Source of the DNA: Mucilaginibacter sp. JRF
GTDB lineage: Bacteria; Bacteroidota; Bacteroidia; Sphingobacteriales; Sphingobacteriaceae
DNA length: 64,000 bases
NCBI RefSeq assembly: GCF_015223065.1
Contig: NZ_JADFBY010000001.1
Coordinates: 744,001 to 808,000, forward strand
Direction: 5' to 3'
In this document: positions 27,047 to 35,318 of the stretch, piece after piece
Numbering within the stretch: position 1 is the first letter of the stretch
Layout of the letters: every line of letters starts with the position of its first letter
Program-made: the position numbers and the translations under genes
Notes under the pieces: model-generated
Database searches by the model: none
Seen by the model: only the letters and a program-made list of their open reading frames with translations
Told to the model about the DNA's origin: nothing

Positions 27047-27057
27047 AGCTGACCTTG

Positions 27058-27840
27058 ATGGATCTGCAACTTAAAGATAAAGTAATTATAGTAACCGGCG
27101 GTGCCCGGGGCATAGGCAAGGGCATTGCTTTGGTATTAGCCAAGGAGGGCGCCACCGTAGCCATTGTAAGCCGCACAGAAACCGAGAACCTGAAAACACT
27201 TGCCGAAATTGAAGCGGCAGGGGGCAAAGGTTTCCAGGTTGTGGCCGAGCTGTCAAACCCGGAAGCCAGCCAGCAAGCCGTTGATGCTGTTGTTGCCGAG
27301 TTTGGTCGTATTGATGGGCTGGTAAACAATGCCGGTGAGAATGATGGTGTTGGCCTGCAAAACGGCAATTACGAAAAGTTCATGCAATCAATGCATAAAA
27401 ACCTGGTTCATTATTATATGATGGCGCATTATGCTGTGCCTCATTTAATTAAAACCCAGGGTAGCATTGTAAACATCAGCTCCAAAACTGCCGATACCGG
27501 GCAGGGGGGGACATCAGCCTACGCGGCATCAAACGGTGGCCGTAACGCGCTTACCCGTGAGTGGGCGGTTGAACTGCTGTCGCATAACATCCGTGTAAAT
27601 GCCGTAGTAGTTGCCGAATGTTATACTCCGCTTTACGAACGCTGGATACAAACGCTGGACAATCCGGAAGAAAAATTAAAAGAGATCACCTCAAAAATAC
27701 CGCTGGGTAACCGCATGACCACTACCGAGGAGTTAGGTAATACCGTGGCGTTCCTGCTGTCGTCGGTATCAAGCCATACCACCGGGCAGTTGATCTATGT
27801 TGATGGTGGTTATGTGCATTTAGATAGGGCTATATCATAA
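27058..27840 (+). CDS. SDR oxidoreductase, probable L-fucose dehydrogenase, with Asn in place of the catalytic Lys
   Basis: A 260-residue SDR started at the ATG at 27058. It has the TGGARGIGK loop, 'GLVNNAGENDG', Ser in NISSKTADTG and the catalytic Tyr155. The Lys of the YxxxK motif is Asn here: Y155-A-A-S-N159. The downstream 'NALTREWAVELL' and C-terminal 'TGQLIYVDGGYVHLD' are normal. The likely reaction is oxidation of L-fucose to L-fucono-lactone, from its place after the lactonase. Whether the Lys to Asn change is family-wide or specific here cannot be judged from this window; a water relay or altered mechanism, or loss of activity, are all possible. Confidence 0.78.
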   Translation: MDLQLKDKVIIVTGGARGIGKGIALVLAKEGATVAIVSRTETENLKTLAEIEAAGGKGFQVVAELSNPEASQQAVDAVVAEFGRIDGLVNNAGENDGVGLQNGNYEKFMQSMHKNLVHYYMMAHYAVPHLIKTQGSIVNISSKTADTGQGGTSAYAASNGGRNALTREWAVELLSHNIRVNAVVVAECYTPLYERWIQTLDNPEEKLKEITSKIPLGNRMTTTEELGNTVAFLLSSVSSHTTGQLIYVDGGYVHLDRAIS

Positions 27841-27852
27841 ATAATTGTGCCG

Positions 27853-28593
27853 ATGAAAGTTGGGTTATTTGTTCCGTGTTATATCAATCAGTTTTATCCT
27901 AAAGTGGCTATCGCTACCTTGGAGTTGCTTGAAAAATTAGGGCTGGAAGTGGGTTATCCGCTTAACCAAACCTGTTGCGGGCAGCCAATGGCTAATTCAG
28001 GTTATGAGCACTTGACCGGTTCAACCAACGAATTATTTACGCAGAATTTTGCGGGGTACGATTACATCGTTTCGCCATCGGGTAGTTGCACGCTGCACAT
28101 TAAGGATCATTTACACTCAGATAAAGTACCCGCCGAGGCTAAAAACATACGCTCCAACATTTATGAGCTGACCGAGTTTTTGACCGATATAATGAAAGTG
28201 GATAGCATCAAAGCCAGCTTTCCGTACAGGGTAGGTGTGCACCAAAGCTGCCACGGGCAACGCGGCCTAAAACTCGCGCAAATGACGGAGCTTACCGCGC
28301 CCGCTTTCTCCAAACCCGAGCAATTGCTTAAAATGGTTGACGGCATTGAACTGGTACCCTTAACACGTGCCGATGAATGCTGCGGCTTTGGCGGTACCTT
28401 TTGCGTTGCTGAGGAAGCTGTTTCTGTAAAAATGGGTAAGGATAGGGTGGCCGATCATATTAAAAACAACGCCGAATACATTACCGCTGCCGATATGAGC
28501 TGCCTGATGCACATGGAAGGCATCCTGAAACGCCAAAAAAGCCCGGTTAAAGTTGTACACATTGCCGAAATTTTAAATGCTGCCATGGTATGA
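27853..28593 (+). CDS. lutA: L-lactate oxidation complex subunit LutA (LldE type)
   Basis: A CCG-domain iron-sulfur protein of the LutABC complex that oxidises L-lactate to pyruvate. The 246-residue product has two cysteine-rich CCG motifs, QTCCGQPMANSGY near residue 40 and DECCGFGGTFCV near 175. The ATG at 27853 is preferred to the GTG two codons earlier. Its end overlaps lutB (ATG within the last codons, TGA shared), and the three lut genes form a tightly overlapped set at the end of the fucose run. Confidence 0.92.
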   Translation: MKVGLFVPCYINQFYPKVAIATLELLEKLGLEVGYPLNQTCCGQPMANSGYEHLTGSTNELFTQNFAGYDYIVSPSGSCTLHIKDHLHSDKVPAEAKNIRSNIYELTEFLTDIMKVDSIKASFPYRVGVHQSCHGQRGLKLAQMTELTAPAFSKPEQLLKMVDGIELVPLTRADECCGFGGTFCVAEEAVSVKMGKDRVADHIKNNAEYITAADMSCLMHMEGILKRQKSPVKVVHIAEILNAAMV

Positions 28594-29972
28594 GTACAGT
28601 AAAGGATCATGCGGAATTAGCCCAGGTTTTTAATAACGATGAAAAGCGGGTAGACTGGCACGATGAAACCCTGTGGTTTGTACGCGCCAAGCGCGACCGC
28701 GCCAGTCATGGTATTCCCGATTGGGAGTTATTGCGCGAAACGGCATCGCAAATAAAACATAACGTACTATCAAACATGCACAACTATTTGGTGCAGTTTG
28801 AGGATAAAGCCTTAGCCAACGGAGTAAAAGTGCATTGGGCTGCTAACGCAGCAGAGCATAATGCCATCGTGTTATCAATCCTGAAAGAAAAGGGTATTGA
28901 CCGCATGGTGAAAAGCAAATCAATGCTTACCGAGGAATGCCACCTGAATGATTTTTTGCAGGATAATGGTGTGGAAGTAATTGATTCTGATCTGGGGGAG
29001 CGCATAGTTCAGCTGGCTAAAGAGCCGCCGAGCCATATCGTATTACCCTGCATCCACAAAAAGAAGGAAGAAATAGGCGACATATTCCACGAGCATTTGG
29101 GCACAGCGGCCGGTGAATCTGACCCGCAGATACTGACCGAAACTGCCCGCCAACACCTGCGCGAAGTTTTTTTAACCCGCCGTGCAGCATTAACAGGCGT
29201 AAACTTCGCCATTGCCGAAACCGGCGAGTTTGTAGTTTGCACCAACGAAGGCAATGCCGATATGGGCGCACACTTAGCCGATGTGCACATAGCCAGCATG
29301 GGCTTTGAAAAGCTGATACCGCAGCGCAAACACCTCAGCGTATTTTTACGCCTGCTTACCCGCAGCGCTACCGGGCAGCCCATCACCACGTATTCAAGTC
29401 ATTTTAAAAAGCCGCGCCCCGGCCAGCAAATGCATATTATTATTGTTGATAACGGGCGCAGTATACAGTTAGGTCGTGAGGATTTCCGTAACTCGCTAAA
29501 GTGCATTCGCTGTGGGGCTTGCATGAACACCTGCCCGGTTTACCGCCGCAGTGGGGGGCATAGCTACCATACTGCCGTGGCAGGGCCTATCGGCTCTATA
29601 CTGGCGCCAAATCTAGATATGAAAAAATATTCTGATCTGCCGTTCGCTTCAACGCTGTGCGGGTCGTGCTCAAACGTTTGCCCGGTTAAAATAGATATTC
29701 ACGATCAGTTGTATAAATGGCGACAGGTGATCGTAAAAAATGGCTACTCAACCAAAACTAAAACAGCCATGATGAAAGGCATGACACTGGCTTTATCATC
29801 ACCGGCAATATTTAACTTTTCGGGTAAAGCAGGGCGACTGGCCTTGAAGTTTATTCCGTTCGCTGTGAATAACGGTCTTAACCCGTGGTACAAACAGCGC
29901 GATATGCCAGCACCGCCCGAAGGCTCGTTTACCGACTGGTACAAAAAGAACCGGAAAGGAGAGAAGTCATGA
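28590..29972 (+). CDS. lutB: L-lactate oxidation complex subunit LutB
   Basis: A 460-residue iron-sulfur protein: a LUD domain at ~60-280 ('RRAALTGVNFAIAETGEFV'), two 4Fe-4S clusters in CIRCGACMNTCPVY (~310-323) and 'CGSCSNVCPVKID' (~355-367), and the C-terminal LutB_C helix ending before FTDWYKKN. It overlaps lutA by 4 bp and lutC by 4 bp (ATGA). The complex acts at the membrane, passing electrons to quinone. Confidence 0.93.
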   Translation: MSTVKDHAELAQVFNNDEKRVDWHDETLWFVRAKRDRASHGIPDWELLRETASQIKHNVLSNMHNYLVQFEDKALANGVKVHWAANAAEHNAIVLSILKEKGIDRMVKSKSMLTEECHLNDFLQDNGVEVIDSDLGERIVQLAKEPPSHIVLPCIHKKKEEIGDIFHEHLGTAAGESDPQILTETARQHLREVFLTRRAALTGVNFAIAETGEFVVCTNEGNADMGAHLADVHIASMGFEKLIPQRKHLSVFLRLLTRSATGQPITTYSSHFKKPRPGQQMHIIIVDNGRSIQLGREDFRNSLKCIRCGACMNTCPVYRRSGGHSYHTAVAGPIGSILAPNLDMKKYSDLPFASTLCGSCSNVCPVKIDIHDQLYKWRQVIVKNGYSTKTKTAMMKGMTLALSSPAIFNFSGKAGRLALKFIPFAVNNGLNPWYKQRDMPAPPEGSFTDWYKKNRKGEKS

Positions 29973-30556
29973 GCCGCGAAATTATACTGAACGCCATCAA
30001 ACAAAATCAGCCTGAATTGAAGCCTTTACCCGCTGATGTTGATTTCTATTATGAGCAGATAGATGCCGCCGAAAAATTTAAGCAGGTATTGGAATTTATT
30101 GGCGGGAAATTACATACCGCTGATAGCTTAGCCGACGTTAAGCAACAACTGGAAACCGCTTTTCCGCAAGCTGAGCGATGGATAACCGCGATGCCTGAAT
30201 TCGCGCAGTACGCAACATTGATTCAACCAGCTGATCCGCATACTTTGGAAAATGTGGATGTAGCCATTATAAAAGGCCATTTTGGGGTTGCCGAAAACGG
30301 TGCCGTTTGGGTTACTGAAGATCTGTTGGGTGCACGGGCCTTGCCATTTATCACGCAGCATTTGGTTATCTTACTAAATAAAAACAGCATAGTACCGCTT
30401 ATGCAGCAGGCTTACCAATTAATTGGCGATGGTGATCATGGTTACGCTGCATTTATTGCCGGACCCTCTAAAACTGCCGACATTGAGCAATCATTAGTTA
30501 TTGGCGCGCATGGGCCACGCAGCTTAACTGTTTTCCTGATAAATGATCTGGCTTAA
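29969..30556 (+). CDS. lutC: L-lactate oxidation complex subunit LutC
   Basis: A 195-residue LUD-domain protein, the third LutABC subunit. The ATG at 29969 overlaps the lutB stop (ATGA); the in-frame GTG at 29885 lies inside lutB and is rejected. Motifs include 'VAIIKGHFGVAENGAVWVTE' (family glycine turn, AENGAVW), 'LPFITQHLVILL' and the end 'GPSKTADIEQSLVIGAHGPRSL'. It closes the nine-gene run that begins at 22572. Confidence 0.92.
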   Translation: MSREIILNAIKQNQPELKPLPADVDFYYEQIDAAEKFKQVLEFIGGKLHTADSLADVKQQLETAFPQAERWITAMPEFAQYATLIQPADPHTLENVDVAIIKGHFGVAENGAVWVTEDLLGARALPFITQHLVILLNKNSIVPLMQQAYQLIGDGDHGYAAFIAGPSKTADIEQSLVIGAHGPRSLTVFLINDLA

Positions 30557-30630
30557 TATTTCATAATCAATTTTTTATAGGATATTGTAAAAAATATTTC
30601 TGTTAAATTTTTATATTTTAAAAATTAATG

Positions 30631-30638
30631 TAAATTTG
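30631..30638 (+). promoter_or_regulatory. Candidate -7 element before galK
   Basis: TAAATTTG matches TAnnTTTG and lies 17 bp before the galK ATG, in an AT-rich 100-bp gap. This suggests galK has its own promoter; no -33 element is clear. Confidence 0.35.
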
Positions 30639-30655
30639 ACAGTTAACACAATTAT

Positions 30656-31819
30656 ATGACCGTAACAGATATTTTCCAACAAATTTTTGAGGCGGAGCCG
30701 TTGGTGGTGCAGTCGCCGGGCCGTATCAACCTTTTAGGTGAGCATACCGATTATAATGAGGGCTTTGTATTGCCGGCTGCGGTAAACAAATACGCAACAG
30801 TTGCCATCAGCGCTAATAATACCGGTGATATTGTAATGCACTCGGTACAGTTTGATAAAACCGTAACAGTGCCCTTAGCTGAAATTGCCCCGCAAACCGA
30901 AAATTCATGGACAAACTATGTATTAGGCGTTACTGATGGTCTGATACATGGCGGTAAAAAAGTATCCGGTTTTAACATTGCTGTTGATGGCGATATTCCT
31001 ATTGGTGCCGGTATGTCATCATCGGCAGGTATATCATGCGCGGTAGGTTTCGCGCTGAATGAGTTGTTCGGCTTGGGTTTAACCCGCGAGCAACTGGCAC
31101 GTACCGCACAATGGGCCGAGCATAACTATGCCGGTGTAGCTTGTGGTATTATGGATCAGTTTGCCAGCTTGTTCGGCAAGGCTAATCACCTTATTCAGTT
31201 AGATTGCCGTAGCATAGAGTATAAGTACGTTCCTATCGAGATGGAGGGTTATGCATTGGTATTATTCAATACCAACGTAAAGCATAATCTGGCCTCAACC
31301 GAATATAATCAGCGCCGCAAACAATGCGAAAAAGGTGTTGCCCTGGTTAAAGAAAAATACCCGCAAGTAAACAGCCTGCGCGATGTAACTATGGATATGC
31401 TGCGCGAGTTGGTAGAGCCGGTTGATGTATCAACCTTTACCCGTTGCAAATACGTGGTTGAGGAGAATGATCGCCTGCTTACCGGTTGTGATGATCTGCG
31501 TAATGGCGATTTAGTTGCATTTGGTAAAAAAATGTTCGCTACGCATCATGGCTTATCGCAGGAGTATAGTGTTAGCTGCCCTGAGCTCGACTTTTTGGTT
31601 GATGCTGTTAGAGATAATGCTGATGTTTTAGGTGCCCGTATGATGGGTGGCGGCTTTGGTGGTTGTACCATCAACCTGATCAAAGAAGAAGCCATTGATA
31701 ACATAGCCAAAGACCTCGCGCCTAAATATGAGGCCGCTATGGGCAAACCACTTACCACCTATGTGGTATTAACCGGCGATGGTACATCAATAGTATCAAA
31801 GCCTGTTGTTGCTGCATAA
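30656..31819 (+). CDS. galK: Galactokinase
   Basis: Phosphorylates alpha-D-galactose to Gal-1-phosphate, first step of the Leloir pathway. The 387-residue GHMP kinase shows the signature GRINLLGEHTDYNEG near residue 22, the glycine-serine ATP loop GAGMSSSAGISCAV near 120, a catalytic Asp in GIMDQFASLFG and the 'MMGGGFGGCTINL' motif near 325. No galT, galE or galM is nearby. It converges on the GH36 alpha-galactosidase, which would supply galactose, so the two work on the same sugar. Confidence 0.95.
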   Translation: MTVTDIFQQIFEAEPLVVQSPGRINLLGEHTDYNEGFVLPAAVNKYATVAISANNTGDIVMHSVQFDKTVTVPLAEIAPQTENSWTNYVLGVTDGLIHGGKKVSGFNIAVDGDIPIGAGMSSSAGISCAVGFALNELFGLGLTREQLARTAQWAEHNYAGVACGIMDQFASLFGKANHLIQLDCRSIEYKYVPIEMEGYALVLFNTNVKHNLASTEYNQRRKQCEKGVALVKEKYPQVNSLRDVTMDMLRELVEPVDVSTFTRCKYVVEENDRLLTGCDDLRNGDLVAFGKKMFATHHGLSQEYSVSCPELDFLVDAVRDNADVLGARMMGGGFGGCTINLIKEEAIDNIAKDLAPKYEAAMGKPLTTYVVLTGDGTSIVSKPVVAA

Positions 31820-31840
31820 CCCACTTAACTAACAAATAAT

Positions 31841-31875
31841 AAAGGCCGGATGCGTAATGCATTCGGCCTTTTACT
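31841..31875. terminator. Bidirectional terminator between galK and the GH36 gene
   Basis: AAAGGCCGGATGC (31841-31853) pairs with GCATTCGGCCTTT (31859-31871), with one G-T pair, between convergent genes and flanked by T and A runs. Confidence 0.85.
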
Positions 31876-31893
31876 TTTATAAGGTACGAGGTT

Positions 31894-34104
31894 TTACTTA
31901 GCCTCGTTTATTTGTAATATCACACTGTTGCGGCCTGCCTTAACATCAGGGTTGTAACCAATGGTCATCAGGAATTCGCCACTGTAGGTTTTAGTAGCAT
32001 CCAACGATGAATTGCTACCCGGATACAAGTTTATCTCCTTTAAAGTATAGCGTTTTGCGGCATCAAGCCCTTTAAGTTTAACAGGTAATTTGCTGCCCTC
32101 ATCATAACGGTTATTCACCAGGTAATTGAACATCACACAGCTGCTTTTAGCCTCATCAACATACATAATTGATGCTACGCTGTTTTTGCGAGGATCGGCC
32201 AGGCGGTATTGCTCGCCATGCCAAATAATATCCTTTAGCTGATTGTAGTTTTTAATAGCTTCCTGGCAAAACTTAAGTTCATCGCCGCTCAGCTTGCTTA
32301 CTACAATATCAAAACCAAGCTTACCCATCATGGCTACATCCACACGGAATTTTATAGGTTGCTTACCCCAGTCGGTTACGTGGTTTGAGCTGGTAATGGC
32401 AGGGTAGAAGTAGGAGTATTCCCACTGTATAAAAATACGCTCTAACGGATCAGTATTATCGCTTGGCCAAAACTCGGTAAAGTATTTAAGCGCGGCATAA
32501 TCAACCCGGCCGCCACCGCCCGAACAAAGCATCATAGGTACTTTAGGGTATTTGGCGCGTATGCGCTCCAATACTTTGTACAGCCCGCGCATATACTCAA
32601 TATAAAAGTGCGACTGATTTTTAAGATGCGCCGAATAAGCATTAAATATCACCGCGTTACAATCCCATTTTATATAAGCCAGTTCAGGGTTTTTGGTGAA
32701 AAGGTCATCAACTATACCAAACACAAAATTTTGCACCTCGGGGTTAGCCAGATCAAGCACCAATTGGTTACGGAAGTAATGCTCATCACGTTTAGGTTGT
32801 TTAATAACCCAATTTGGGTGCTTCTCGTAAAGCTCACTTTTAGGGTTCACCATTTCAGGTTCAAGCCAAATACCAAACTTAACGCCATTGGCAGTAGCCT
32901 CTTTAACTAATGATGATACACCATTAGGCAGTTTCTTTTTATTCTCCTGCCAATCACCCAAGCCGGCATTGTCGCCATTGCGGGGGTATTTGTTGGCGAA
33001 CCAGCCGTCGTCGAGCAAAAACATATCAACGCCCAGCTTCTTGGTGTCCTTTATCAATTCAAAAAGCTTTTGCTCGTCAAAATCAAAATACGTGGCCTCC
33101 CAGTTGTTAAGCAGGGTTAGGCGGTTACCGTTACCATCAAGCACACGGTAATTGCGTGCCCAGCGCTGTAATTTACGACTGGCATCGCCCTTACCCTTAT
33201 CGCTCATGGTATATAAAAAGGCAGGGGTAGTGAAAACCTCATTCGGTTTTAAGGTATATGCTGATGCATAGTTGTTGGCACCGGCAATAACACGCAAATT
33301 ATCCATGTTATCAAGCTCCAGATCGGTGCGGAAGTTACCGCTCCATTCAACCGAACCATATAGTACAGTTCCTTCATCCTCAGTAGCGGGCTGATCTATC
33401 GAGATCATGAATACTGAGGGCTGAAAAAGGTTGGCGCGAGTACCCAACTTTGTATCCAGGGTTTTTATACCGTGGGTTATCAGGCTTTCTTCGGGTTGCA
33501 TTTCTTTGGCCCACTCGCCGTGGTATTGGGTAAGGTAATATTTTGCAGCCTTTAAGTACAAATTAGCCGAGGCGAATTTATGTAACACCACATTGCCTTT
33601 TTCGCTGTGCTTAATGCTGCTCCACTGTTCAACCACATCCTCATTAAAGTATGATTTATAGTATAGCGTAACCTCAAAATTATAAACCGGGTCTTTAAGC
33701 ACCACACTAAGCAGCGACACATTATTATCAACCTTAGTAACCTTGTGGCTTACATAGCGCAAATCAAGCGAGTTGTTACCATCGGAGTGGGTAACGGTAA
33801 CGGCAGGCTCAAAATAACCGCGCGAACCCGAAGTTGAATAAGCGGAGTTTGATGTGTTATCGGTATAGTCGGCGGTTTGCTTGTATACTGATGGTATTTG
33901 CGCGTAAGCGGCGGCATCGTTCAGTTTTTTGCCGAGGTAGATGGTACCTATATCCTTTTTACCGTCAATCTGTAAAACAAGTGCATTGTTTTTGGTTTCA
34001 ACGGGGATGGTAATGTTTTGCGCCCACGCCGTGCACGATAAGCCAAGGGCAAGCGCGAACGTAGTAAAGGTTTTTAAGTTGATAATTGGTTGGTTAGCAT
34101 TCAT
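31894..34104 (-). CDS. Exported GH36 alpha-galactosidase
   Basis: Removes terminal alpha-linked galactose from oligosaccharides, probably in the periplasm. The 736-residue protein has a signal peptide (residues 1-28, ending AWAQ), an N-terminal beta-sandwich, and a (beta/alpha)8 barrel with 'MFLLDDGWFANKYPRNGDN', 'GIWLEPEMVNPKSELYEKHP', nucleophile D481 in AYIKWDCN, and the 'WPSDNTDPLERIFIQWEY' segment with the likely acid/base Asp in SDNTDP. The C-terminal beta domain is present, so the gene is full length. A 420-bp divergent region with candidate operators separates it from the SDR gene at 34526. Confidence 0.92.
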   Translation of the reverse strand: MNANQPIINLKTFTTFALALGLSCTAWAQNITIPVETKNNALVLQIDGKKDIGTIYLGKKLNDAAAYAQIPSVYKQTADYTDNTSNSAYSTSGSRGYFEPAVTVTHSDGNNSLDLRYVSHKVTKVDNNVSLLSVVLKDPVYNFEVTLYYKSYFNEDVVEQWSSIKHSEKGNVVLHKFASANLYLKAAKYYLTQYHGEWAKEMQPEESLITHGIKTLDTKLGTRANLFQPSVFMISIDQPATEDEGTVLYGSVEWSGNFRTDLELDNMDNLRVIAGANNYASAYTLKPNEVFTTPAFLYTMSDKGKGDASRKLQRWARNYRVLDGNGNRLTLLNNWEATYFDFDEQKLFELIKDTKKLGVDMFLLDDGWFANKYPRNGDNAGLGDWQENKKKLPNGVSSLVKEATANGVKFGIWLEPEMVNPKSELYEKHPNWVIKQPKRDEHYFRNQLVLDLANPEVQNFVFGIVDDLFTKNPELAYIKWDCNAVIFNAYSAHLKNQSHFYIEYMRGLYKVLERIRAKYPKVPMMLCSGGGGRVDYAALKYFTEFWPSDNTDPLERIFIQWEYSYFYPAITSSNHVTDWGKQPIKFRVDVAMMGKLGFDIVVSKLSGDELKFCQEAIKNYNQLKDIIWHGEQYRLADPRKNSVASIMYVDEAKSSCVMFNYLVNNRYDEGSKLPVKLKGLDAAKRYTLKEINLYPGSNSSLDATKTYSGEFLMTIGYNPDVKAGRNSVILQINEAK

Positions 34105-34240
34105 TCTATAAAAATAATATTTAATAGGTAATTAATGTCATTTGTACGGATAATTGGTTGGCTGCTTTTGACAAGCATTTACTTAGGCCGATGACGGCAT
34201 CGGGCATGCTCAAACCTAACACCTGCAGCACAGTTATAAA

Positions 34241-34270
34241 ATGGATAATTCTATAAAATGAATGGATTAT
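34241..34270 (-). promoter_or_regulatory. Candidate AraC-type operator facing the GH36 gene
   Basis: On the minus strand ATAATCCAT (34270-34262) is followed 21 bp on by ATTATCCAT (34249-34241). The same paired motif occurs upstream of three other transcription units in the island. It lies about 140-165 bp before the GH36 start. Confidence 0.6.
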
Positions 34271-34332
34271 TTGGGCATGTTTTTAACTGTGATATACCGT
34301 TTTGTTTGAAAATTCCCTTTTTATGGAATGGT

Positions 34333-34362
34333 ATAGTCCATCAAAAAAAAAGTATTCTCTAT
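34333..34362 (+). promoter_or_regulatory. Candidate AraC-type operator facing the fuconate unit
   Basis: ATAGTCCAT (34333-34341) is followed 21 bp on by a weaker ATTCTCTAT (34354-34362; 6 of 9 matches). The 16-base context GGTATAGTCCATCAAA matches 13 of 16 bases at 49055-49070. The remaining part of 34105-34525 holds no gene I can support. Confidence 0.55.
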
Positions 34363-34525
34363 TCTTAATACTCATGGCGGGCCGTTATTTTGAGATCGTC
34401 AACAAACCAGTTTAACAAACCAATAATAATCAGGTAAGTATTATTTCAAAAGCTATCATGGCGTTGCCGTGCTACTACCTTGTTGGCATTTTCGGGATGA
34501 ACAATAATATTTAAACAAGCATTTA

Positions 34526-35299
34526 ATGCAGTTATTAAAAGATAAGGTAGTTTTTTTAACCGGCGGTACCGAGGGTATAGGCTTTGAATGCGCAAAGGTG
34601 TACCGCGCGGCAGGCGCAGCCCTGGCCATCGTGTCAAACAACAGGGAAAGTATCGCGAAGGCATCGCTCACTTTATTTGGTGATGATGTACTTTACCTGC
34701 ATGCTGATGTATCAATAATGGAGCAGATAGCGCAGGCGGTTGATGCCGCCGTGGCAAGATTCGGCAAAATTGATGTAGTGCACAACAATGCCGGAATATC
34801 CGATCCTTCAAAAAACCTGCACGAAACAACCGACGACGAATGGCAACGCCTTTTTGATGTGAATGTGAAGGGCATATTCAACACCACGCGCTATGCCATA
34901 AATCAGCTTATAAAAAATAAGGGTAATATATTGAACACAGGCAGCATGGCCGGTGAGATAGGGCAGGAAATACATGCTGCCTATAGTGCAACTAAGGGTG
35001 CTATCAGCGCGCTTACACGCTCAATGGCTATTGATTACGCCCCGCATGGTATCAGGGTAAATGCTATTGCCCCCGCCGGTGTTTGGACACCTATGCTACG
35101 CAGCTGGAGCGAGCAGCAGCCCAGCCCGGCATCTATCGAAAAATATCTGGATAGCATACACCTGTTAGGTTATTGCCCCGATGCCGATGTTATAGCCGAT
35201 GCTTGTTTGTTCCTGGTTTCGGCGCCTTCACGGTTTATAACCGGCTGCATATTACCCGTAAGCGGCGGCGCCGAGCTGGGTTATCGTCGTAGTAATTAA
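34526..35299 (+). CDS. SDR oxidoreductase of the second fucose unit
   Basis: A 257-residue classical SDR with TGGTEGIGF at the nucleotide loop, 'VVHNNAGISDP', Ser in NTGSMAGEIG, and an intact Tyr-Lys pair in YSATKGAISAL. The C-terminal end 'ITGCILPVSGGAELG' is typical. It opens a unit with L-fuconate dehydratase (19-bp gap) and a symporter, so it is either a second L-fucose dehydrogenase or a 2-keto-3-deoxy-fuconate dehydrogenase. Unlike the SDR at 27058, its catalytic tetrad is complete. Confidence 0.82.
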   Translation: MQLLKDKVVFLTGGTEGIGFECAKVYRAAGAALAIVSNNRESIAKASLTLFGDDVLYLHADVSIMEQIAQAVDAAVARFGKIDVVHNNAGISDPSKNLHETTDDEWQRLFDVNVKGIFNTTRYAINQLIKNKGNILNTGSMAGEIGQEIHAAYSATKGAISALTRSMAIDYAPHGIRVNAIAPAGVWTPMLRSWSEQQPSPASIEKYLDSIHLLGYCPDADVIADACLFLVSAPSRFITGCILPVSGGAELGYRRSN

Positions 35300-35318
35300 T
35301 CCCTTTAACGTAAATTTT

